The notes under the pieces: model-generated | Told to the model about the DNA's origin: nothing | Database searches by the model: none | The model's input: only the letters and a program-made list of their open reading frames with translations | IMG/VR virus record: IMGVR_UViG_3300020203_000806 | Coordinates: 1 to 28,683 of that record | Reading direction: 5' to 3' (one strand) | From: a virus | DNA length: 28,683 nt | Made by a program: the position numbers and the translations under genes | Shown here: positions 24,191 through 28,683 of the stretch, piece after piece | Numbering within the stretch: position 1 is the first letter of the stretch | Layout of the letters: each line of letters opens with the position of its first letter

Positions 24191-24792
24191 GTGACATATA
24201 TTTTACAAGTGATAATCACTTCTATCACAAAAATATTATTCAATATTGTAACCGGCCATTTGAGTCTGTAGAAGATATGAACGAGAAAATGGTTAAGAGA
24301 TGGAACTCTGTCGTTAAACCAAATGATACCGTTTACGATCTTGGTGACTTTGCAATGGGTTCGGGAGCTAAGGAGATCGAAATTATCTTTAAGCGCCTTA
24401 ATGGTAAAAAGATTTTAATCAAAGGTAATCATGATGCTAAACCAACACTAAATTGTCAATGGTATAGTATTCATGATATGCTTGAAATAAACATTAATGG
24501 GCAAAAAATTGTTCTACTTCATTTTGCTATGAAAGTTTGGAATAATAGCCACAGGGATAGTTGGCAGCTGTACGGGCACAGTCATATGAGTTTGCCAGAA
24601 AGCTCCAGCCTGTCTTTTGATGTAGGTGTTGATGGTTGGAATTATGCTCCGATATCCATTTCTCGTATAGCTGAAAAGATGAAATGGAAAAAAGAAAATA
24701 TTGACTTTTACTCTTCACCCGAGTATGTTGAAGCAAATAAGGATAAGGATAGTACGTTTAAATTTAATCAAGAATTTAATCATAAATTTTAA
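24187..24792 (+). CDS. Calcineurin-like metallophosphoesterase
   Basis: This 201-residue phosphoesterase has the complete two-metal motif set: D9 and H11 in TSDNHFYH, D54 in LGDF, GNHD at 80-83, H112 in LLHFAM, and GHSH at 130-133. It resembles the small phage and bacterial hydrolases that cleave phosphomonoesters, cyclic nucleotides or nucleotide-derived signals. The substrate cannot be read here. AAGGAATGC precedes the ATG, which lies in the stop of the endonuclease frame (ATGA). It is a soluble protein with a lysine-rich C-terminal helix. It may act in nucleotide or RNA end metabolism, or in removing a host signal molecule. Confidence 0.93.
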   Translation: MSDIYFTSDNHFYHKNIIQYCNRPFESVEDMNEKMVKRWNSVVKPNDTVYDLGDFAMGSGAKEIEIIFKRLNGKKILIKGNHDAKPTLNCQWYSIHDMLEININGQKIVLLHFAMKVWNNSHRDSWQLYGHSHMSLPESSSLSFDVGVDGWNYAPISISRIAEKMKWKKENIDFYSSPEYVEANKDKDSTFKFNQEFNHKF

Positions 24793-24793
24793 A

Positions 24794-25159
24794 ATGAATA
24801 TTAAATGTTTTTATAATGCGGGAGACGATAGTGATTTTTCGCTCATTAAACATGCACCATATTTTGCATTCCATTCCGAATGTTTAGTTGGTGTCGATTA
24901 TAATAAATTAATTATAAAAAATTCTTATATTAAACGTTATTGCGTTGATGAGGAAATGAAACGCTCTATCTTTTTCATTGGTCCATTAACATCAGATCAT
25001 ATAGTTTATTTTAATCAAAAATACGGATTAAATATTTCTATTGATCATACAAGCTTTTCATTTATCAATAATTCAAATTTAATTAACCAAGACCCCGAAA
25101 TAGTTGCTGAAGTTAAAAAATACTTTTATAATAAAACAATAAAGAATATAATAGAATGA
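24794..25159 (+). CDS. Small unknown protein with IKNIIE tail and FFIGP motif
   Basis: This 121-residue protein is of unknown function. I chose ATG 24794, one base after the previous stop, over the in-frame ATG at 24701 inside the phosphoesterase gene. The start NIKCFYNAGDD is similar to the next tailed gene's INIFYFGAYHK. IFFIGPLTSDH near 58-68 matches FFIGPIIDD of the 6439 protein. The end NKTIKNIIE is the shared tail. The GAATGA at its end supplies the ATG of the M15 peptidase gene, so the two are translationally coupled. No signal peptide is visible. Confidence 0.78.
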   Translation: MNIKCFYNAGDDSDFSLIKHAPYFAFHSECLVGVDYNKLIIKNSYIKRYCVDEEMKRSIFFIGPLTSDHIVYFNQKYGLNISIDHTSFSFINNSNLINQDPEIVAEVKKYFYNKTIKNIIE

Positions 25160-25749
25160 AATTTAAATTATTTATAATCATATCATTAATTTTAATTCCA
25201 TTAACGACTCGCGGAGATCAGTCATTAATACAAACCTTTCTGATTCGCTCTAACTATCTCAACTCAGGTAATGTTGCCAAAGCAAATAATTATCGGATTC
25301 ATGAATATACCTCAATTCGCAATACAACGTTTATGGGCAAAAATATTATGCTTCATGAGAAAGTTATTGGGCCATTAAAGTGCGTTGAGAAAAAAATTAA
25401 AGCAACCTGCTCCGATAACTATACACCTAAAGTTCTTTCTGGTTGGAGACCTAATAATACAATTCAAGGAGCAGAGATCTCAAATCATGTATTCGGAATA
25501 GCTATTGATATTGACCCGTCCATTAATACTTGTTGCGGCTGTGTTAAAGATTGGGCAAAAGCCGAAGGATGTAAAAATGCTGTTAAACCAGATGACGGCT
25601 CTGCTCCACTAGGAACTTATGAAATACCTCGGTGCTGGATTGATTCTTTTAATGAGTATGGTTGGTACTGGCTAGGTGATGAGCCAACATTAAGGGATAC
25701 AATGCATTTTGAATTCTTAGCAAAACCAGTGGATGTTAGTTGTGATTAA
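25156..25749 (+). CDS. M15-family peptidase with signal peptide, probable lysis enzyme
   Basis: This 197-residue zinc peptidase is expected to cleave peptidoglycan peptide bonds (L-Ala-D-Glu or D-Ala-D-Ala type). Residues 1-20 form a signal peptide or membrane anchor: a basic start, a hydrophobic core LFIIISLILIPL, then TTRG. The zinc motif is intact: SNHVFGIAID at 109-118 gives H111 and D118, and DTMHFEF at 181-187 gives H184 with E186. Eight cysteines (76, 85, 126, 127, 129, 139, 160, 196) suggest disulfides outside the cytoplasm. A signal-anchored M15 enzyme in a phage is probably an endolysin or spanin-independent lysis enzyme. It has its own ATGA link to the upstream tailed gene and overlaps the next by 8 bases. 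Confidence 0.9.
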   Translation: MKFKLFIIISLILIPLTTRGDQSLIQTFLIRSNYLNSGNVAKANNYRIHEYTSIRNTTFMGKNIMLHEKVIGPLKCVEKKIKATCSDNYTPKVLSGWRPNNTIQGAEISNHVFGIAIDIDPSINTCCGCVKDWAKAEGCKNAVKPDDGSAPLGTYEIPRCWIDSFNEYGWYWLGDEPTLRDTMHFEFLAKPVDVSCD

Positions 25750-26191
25750 TATATTCTATTTTGGAGCTTATCATAAATCTAACCAAGGTATGACTGGTAG
25801 TAAAAAAATTATAATCGATGTTATATCAGATATTGATGTGGAAAAACTTGGTATATTTTTAGCTAAATACGAGTATTCTTCTAATTATAACTTTACTTTA
25901 AGTAAAGTTCATGGCCCATACGAAATAGAAAATTTTTCCAGATATGAAATAGAAAATTTTTCCAGATATGAAATAGAAAATTTTTCCAGATCTCTGCCAT
26001 CCAACGTTTTAAATCATCTTGGTGTTAAATGGTTGGAAAACGCACATACGATTGATTCTATAGATCAAGAAATTTTTGATGAAATCAAACTGTGTATTAT
26101 GTACCCTACAAGTTTCACAACTATGTTTAGAAGCTGTGATACTTTCAGTGAATATAAAAATATGATTATGATTAAAGATATCATAGAATGA
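25742..26191 (+). CDS. Small unknown protein with IKDIIE tail and triplicated octapeptide
   Basis: This 149-residue protein is of unknown function. I chose GTG 25742, which overlaps the M15 stop (GTGATTAA); ATG 25733 is also possible and adds three residues. The start VINIFYFGAYHK resembles NIKCFYNAG of the 24794 protein. VHGPYEIENF marks a GP motif like the FFxGP of its relatives. Residues 60-83 are three copies of YEIENFSR. The second half includes GVKWLENAHTIDSIDQEIF. The end MIMIKDIIE is the shared tail, and its GAATGA gives the ATG of the next gene. Confidence 0.72.
   Translation: MINIFYFGAYHKSNQGMTGSKKIIIDVISDIDVEKLGIFLAKYEYSSNYNFTLSKVHGPYEIENFSRYEIENFSRYEIENFSRSLPSNVLNHLGVKWLENAHTIDSIDQEIFDEIKLCIMYPTSFTTMFRSCDTFSEYKNMIMIKDIIE
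25919..25990 (+). repeat. Three tandem 24-bp repeats inside a coding frame
   Basis: Three direct copies of a 24-bp unit lie head to tail at 25919-25942, 25943-25966 and 25967-25990. Copies two and three are identical, and copy one differs at a single base (TAC versus TAT). The unit encodes YEIENFSR, so copy-number change keeps the frame. Near-identity suggests a recent duplication by slippage or recombination. Confidence 0.95.
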
Positions 26192-26550
26192 AAAAATATC
26201 GTTTTCCTATTAAAGATGAGTTTGGTGTTATTATCAATTCATTCTATGTCAATAGCAAAGTGCAAAGAAAACATATTGCTAAAATGTTAGATTCATTAAG
26301 TTATCTCAATTTTTGTGATAACTTTGACAGAAGCGGCAATAAAGTTACATATAATTTATTGGATGTAATGCACTATTTCATATTGTTCGAATATTTGAAG
26401 TATGAACATATAAATGAAGATATGTATAAAGAAGGAAAGATGTTACTTGGAATGTTCTCTAGTAATTTAAAAACAGTTAACCAATTTTTCCAATTCGATT
26501 CTTTAAGTGAAGCTAAAATGTATTTTCCAATAAAACAAATTATCGAGTGA
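26188..26550 (+). CDS. Unknown helical protein with IKQIIE tail
   Basis: This 120-residue protein is of unknown function. It starts KKYRFPIKDEFGVIINSFYV, then is mostly helical (KHIAKMLDSLSYLNF, VMHYFILFEYLKYEH, MYKEGKMLLGMF) and ends YFPIKQIIE. It shares only the tail with the other small proteins; the FFxGP and PGxYxxxY motifs are absent. The ATG lies in the stop of the previous tailed gene. The stop (GAGTGA) lacks an ATG, and the next gene has its own start 10 bases later. No signal peptide. Confidence 0.75.
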   Translation: MKKYRFPIKDEFGVIINSFYVNSKVQRKHIAKMLDSLSYLNFCDNFDRSGNKVTYNLLDVMHYFILFEYLKYEHINEDMYKEGKMLLGMFSSNLKTVNQFFQFDSLSEAKMYFPIKQIIE

Positions 26551-26559
26551 GAGTTTTTT

Positions 26560-26730
26560 ATGAGTACTAAAATTACAAGAGACGGTAAAGAATTGTTGCC
26601 ACGAAAGAAAATAGCTTCAAAGAATGAAAAACTTGATGCCGTTTCTAATAAAGATATTGATTTGGCTCTCTCTGAATTTGGAGAAGAACCCGATGAAGAA
26701 TGTGATGGAGAAGATTATTTAGATTATTAA
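26560..26730 (+). CDS. Small acidic protein (56 residues), unknown
   Basis: This is a short gene of 56 residues. The first half is basic (TRDGKELLPRKKIASK) and the second half strongly acidic (LALSEFGEEPDEECDGEDYLDY). Such bipolar, probably unstructured proteins often bind a partner or nucleic acid, but no family is recognised. GAGAG just after the previous stop is a weak ribosome binding site. The TAA shares its last base with the ATG of the next gene (TAATG). It lacks the IKxIIE tail. Confidence 0.6.
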   Translation: MSTKITRDGKELLPRKKIASKNEKLDAVSNKDIDLALSEFGEEPDEECDGEDYLDY

Positions 26731-27011
26731 TGACTATAAAAAGAATCAAATCAAATGGTCAAAATATTGAAGTTAAAACTAAAAAAATAGATTACAAACT
26801 TCATAACTTTTTATCTTTCTTAGATGAAGATGTTTTAAAAATTTTTATTATAAAAAGCGAAGATAAATACGCTATATCATTTATTGATAATCTTCTTTCA
26901 GCTGCAAATAATTTAAATAATTCCTCTGAACAAAATAAAGAAATTGATGCCGCTAAAAAAATACTTAATAATAGAAAAAATCAAATTATAATTAAACAAA
27001 TTATAGAATAA
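26730..27011 (+). CDS. Small unknown protein with IKQIIE tail
   Basis: This 93-residue protein is of unknown function. The N-terminus is basic (TIKRIKSNGQNIEVKTKKIDY). The rest is helical with alternating hydrophobic residues (FLSFLDEDVLKIFII, FIDNLLSAANNL) and a charged helix (NKEIDAAKKILNNRKNQ) running into IIIKQIIE at the stop. The tail is nearly identical to that of the 26188 protein (IKQIIE). It begins by TAATG coupling and ends 7 bases before the tubulin-like gene, in the same transcript. Confidence 0.75.
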   Translation: MTIKRIKSNGQNIEVKTKKIDYKLHNFLSFLDEDVLKIFIIKSEDKYAISFIDNLLSAANNLNNSSEQNKEIDAAKKILNNRKNQIIIKQIIE

Positions 27012-27018
27012 GGGTATA

Positions 27019-28395
27019 ATGTCAGTTAAAACAACAAACGTAACATTGGAGAATAATATCGTGGATGACCTAGAAGAAAAACAAGAAGTTGAAGAAATTA
27101 CACAACCTGCTGATGATGTTAATCTCGCTACGTTGGAAGCACTTAAACAGAAAATGAAAGCTAAGAAAGAGGAAAACTCTATGTCCGTTAAAATCGTGGA
27201 AGATAAAAAAAGAAGCATTAACTTTGGCGTAATTGGATCCGGTCAGTGCGGATCTCGACTGTCTCAAAGTCTTTATGAAATGGGATATCCAGCTGTAGCA
27301 ATGAATACTGCCGAGGTTGATTTAAGAGATATTAAACTGCCGCAAGACTCAAAACTTTTACTGGATTATACAATTGGTGGTGCCGCAAAAAGTTTATCAA
27401 TTGGACACGAAGCTGCAGAAGCTAATCGCGAAGCCATTGTTGAACTGGTTGATACAAAGCTAGGTGATTGTCAGGCTTTTGTTTTTTGCGCAAGCCTTGG
27501 TGGCGGAAGCGGAGCTGGTAGCGCAAATGTTGTTCTTGATATTTTGGCACAAACTGGAAAACCAACAATTGCCCTGGTTGTATTACCCATGAGTTCAGAT
27601 GACCACGTTACAAAGAATAATGCAGTTGAAACACTTGTCATGCTAAGTAAACTCCTAAAAGAAAAGAAACTTTCAAATTGTTTTATTGTTGATAATGCTC
27701 GCGTAGAAAATTTATTAGGTGATGTGAATCCTCTTGATTTGTTTGAAGCTTCTAATACCGTGATAACAGAACCGCTCAATTATCTTAATACCTTAGGCTC
27801 TCTTTCGAGCCGAGCAAAAAGTATTGACCCATTAGAAACAGCCAAGTTGTTATTTGATTCTGAAGGATTATCAATTTTTGGAAGCATTACCATTCCAGCT
27901 TCAGATCTGGACGGTGACACAGCAATTGCAGAGGCTATTCTTGCAAACTTAAATGATGGCCTTCTTGCTTCGAACTTTGATTTGGCTCAAGCTAAATATT
28001 GCGCATTTGCAATTATTGGAAATGCTAAGGCCTGGTCTAAAGTTAAAAGCTCTGCATTAACTTACGCTAACGCTGTTCTTGAGGAAACTGCATCAAAGGC
28101 AGACGCAGTATTTCGTGGATTATATGAAAGCGAAGAAGTTGGTGATAACCTTAAAATATTTAGTTATTTTAGCGGTTTAGGAATTCCGACACAAAGAGTT
28201 AATTCATTAAAAGAAGAAGTTAAAAAAGGTATGGAAAGAACTCAGTCACGAGAAAAAGATAGAGCTGCAAATCTTGATGTTGCTGGAATTAAAGATGAAA
28301 ACCAAAGTGCTGCAGACAAAGTTAAAGAGATGATACGTCAAAAGAATTCTGGTTTTGGAAAGAATTTTGGCGGAGGAAAAGATTTTCGAAAATAA
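27019..28395 (+). CDS. Tubulin/FtsZ-superfamily GTPase
   Basis: This 458-residue protein is a tubulin/FtsZ-family GTPase, which would polymerise into filaments and hydrolyse GTP. The fold shows NFGVIGSGQCGSRLSQSL at 68-85 (first phosphate loop), AVAMNTAEVDL at 92-102, the tubulin signature LGGGSGAGSA at 160-169, and LVVLPMSSDD near 186-195. Residues 1-54 are an acidic, helix-rich extension with no match to the fold. A second start (MSVK at residue 55) has a better ribosome binding site and gives 404 residues. The C-terminus ends in a flexible Gly/Lys/Arg tail (FGKNFGGGKDFRK). Phage relatives such as PhuZ position DNA or a nucleus-like body, whereas TubZ segregates plasmids. Which role applies here is unknown. 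Confidence 0.9.
   Translation: MSVKTTNVTLENNIVDDLEEKQEVEEITQPADDVNLATLEALKQKMKAKKEENSMSVKIVEDKKRSINFGVIGSGQCGSRLSQSLYEMGYPAVAMNTAEVDLRDIKLPQDSKLLLDYTIGGAAKSLSIGHEAAEANREAIVELVDTKLGDCQAFVFCASLGGGSGAGSANVVLDILAQTGKPTIALVVLPMSSDDHVTKNNAVETLVMLSKLLKEKKLSNCFIVDNARVENLLGDVNPLDLFEASNTVITEPLNYLNTLGSLSSRAKSIDPLETAKLLFDSEGLSIFGSITIPASDLDGDTAIAEAILANLNDGLLASNFDLAQAKYCAFAIIGNAKAWSKVKSSALTYANAVLEETASKADAVFRGLYESEEVGDNLKIFSYFSGLGIPTQRVNSLKEEVKKGMERTQSREKDRAANLDVAGIKDENQSAADKVKEMIRQKNSGFGKNFGGGKDFRK
27169..27183 (+). promoter_or_regulatory. Internal ribosome binding site and second start in tubulin-like gene
   Basis: GAGGA at 27169-27173 lies 7 bases before an in-frame ATG at 27181. The annotated start at 27019 has AAGGG at 27010-27014 with only 4 bases of spacing. 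Both predicted proteins begin MSVK. The internal start would remove the acidic 54-residue extension and begin 13 residues before the first GTPase strand. Confidence 0.55.
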
Positions 28396-28398
28396 TCA

Positions 28399-28415
28399 AT
28401 TTTATTGAATAAAAT
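28399..28415 (+). repeat. Perfect short palindrome after tubulin-like gene
   Basis: ATTTTATT at 28399-28406 and AATAAAAT at 28408-28415 are perfect inverted repeats around one G, extended by one more pair on each side. It lies immediately before the larger hairpin. The loop is too short for a good RNA hairpin, so it may be a protein-binding palindrome or just AT-rich sequence. Confidence 0.5.
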
Positions 28416-28417
28416 TC

Positions 28418-28464
28418 ATAAAACATCTTAACATTATGATATATATTATGTTAAGATGTTTTAT
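28418..28464 (+). terminator. Rho-independent-like terminator after tubulin-like gene
   Basis: A perfect 17-bp stem pairs 28418-28434 with 28448-28464 around a 13-base AT loop, 23 bases after the stop codon. The right arm ends in TTTTAT, then TTATAT. It is the strongest hairpin in the window, though AT-rich, and could end transcription from either side (A residues at the left arm, T residues at the right). Confidence 0.7.
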
Positions 28465-28515
28465 TTATATGTGATTACAAATACTATTAATGGTAAAATT
28501 TCAGATAAAAAATAG
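28456..28515 (+). pseudogene. Remnant of a GIY-YIG endonuclease start
   Basis: A 19-residue frame reads MFYLYVITNTINGKISDKK. Its first 15 residues match the start of the GIY-YIG endonuclease encoded at 19354 (MFYVYKITNIINNKI), but the sequence breaks off exactly where IYIGQT should follow, and a stop comes four residues later. The ATG lies in the right arm of the terminator hairpin. It is best read as the leftover 5' end of a deleted or degraded homing endonuclease. Confidence 0.6.
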
Positions 28516-28683
28516 GGTATAATAACACTAAATCTATATTTACTAATCAAGAAGCAGAAAATATTAACGTTCCTGATTATCTTATTTAAAAAATCTTCGA
28601 TAGTCAAAACCATAATACTACGTATATACGAATGAATATAAAACTAACATTAAGAGATAATAGAGTGTTTATTGATGATTCTA
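28516..28683 (+). other. Possible decayed or partial coding sequence at window end
   Basis: In the frame starting at 28515 a coherent coding-like stretch (TKSIFTNQEAENINVPDYLI) runs to a TAA at about 28587, then continues to the window end in the same frame. An ATG at 28632 in that frame could start a gene (MNIKLTLRDNRVFIDDS) that runs out of the window, but no ribosome binding site is seen. It may be the decayed body of the endonuclease remnant or the end of another gene. Confidence 0.3.

Noticed and set aside
24701-24793. Upstream start for the gene at 24794
   Set aside because: It lies wholly within the phosphoesterase gene and lacks a ribosome binding site. ATG 24794 follows the previous stop by one base and matches the neighbours' starts.
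25919-25990. CRISPR array
   Set aside because: The 24-bp units are directly adjacent with no spacers and lie in a coding frame.
1-27011. The tail as a DNA-level recombination or attachment site repeated at gene ends
   Set aside because: Codon choice differs between copies at synonymous sites while the residues are kept, so the DNA itself is not strictly conserved. The protein explanation fits better.
1-27011. The tail as a type IX secretion C-terminal signal
   Set aside because: Such signals are part of an 70-100 residue domain with a glycine-rich motif and follow an N-terminal signal peptide. Neither is present in the tailed proteins.
26913-27779. Minus-strand frames opposite the tubulin-like gene
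   Set aside because: They mirror a strongly supported GTPase and have serine-, phenylalanine- and leucine-rich sequence typical of antisense reading.
1-28683. tRNA or rRNA genes
   Set aside because: No cloverleaf-like GC-richer segment or conserved tRNA box was seen on reading either strand. A tRNA search program would be needed to exclude it fully.

Overview
The window looks like part of an AT-rich genome of a large tailed bacteriophage. All supported genes lie on the + strand, are tightly packed and often overlap by a few bases (ATGA, TAATG or ATGATTAA junctions). Typical phage cargo is interspersed: aerobic ribonucleotide reductase, a signal-peptide M15 peptidase that is a candidate lysis enzyme, a calcineurin-like phosphoesterase, three kinds of homing-endonuclease-like genes and a tubulin/FtsZ-superfamily GTPase. 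No structural virion gene is visible, so the phage type and host cannot be fixed. A Gram-negative host is an inference only.

Layout. 1-5274: the truncated end of a small gene, a GT2 glycosyltransferase, a Vsr-like nuclease with five zinc-knuckle repeats, then nrdB and nrdA. 5275-8218: a terminator/promoter-like block, then small unknown genes plus one GT2. 8215-16596: a co-oriented run of glycosyltransferases of several folds, a GNAT acetyltransferase, a NeuD/PglD-type acetyltransferase and a short helical DUF4254-like protein. 16617-21518: a GDP-sugar block containing a perosamine-synthase-like aminotransferase, an FkbM methyltransferase, GDP-mannose 4,6-dehydratase (gmd) and GDP-fucose synthase (fcl), with a GIY-YIG endonuclease between gmd and fcl. 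21493-24792: an unknown gene, a broken gene, another sugar epimerase/dehydratase, a frameshifted LAGLIDADG endonuclease and a phosphoesterase. 24794-28395: small unknown genes around the M15 peptidase, then the tubulin-like gene, closed by a strong hairpin. The last 220 bases hold the decayed start of another GIY-YIG gene.

How it fits together. Gmd makes GDP-4-keto-6-deoxymannose from GDP-mannose. The DegT-type aminotransferase could convert it to GDP-perosamine and the NeuD-like enzyme could N-acetylate that, while Fcl could convert the same intermediate to GDP-L-fucose. About nine glycosyltransferase-like proteins could then build an oligosaccharide on an unknown acceptor, such as virion protein, host surface glycan or DNA.

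The most unusual signal is a shared C-terminal tail. Ten small proteins that otherwise differ greatly (80-180 residues) end in the consensus hydrophobic-(I/M)-K-(N/D/K/Q)-(I/V)-(I/V)-(E/Q) placed exactly at the stop codon, and an eleventh has a divergent version. The codons vary synonymously, so the constraint appears to act on the peptide. In five cases the final GAA plus TGA also supplies the ATG of the next gene. I know of no described system with this tail, and it is the best candidate here for something new.
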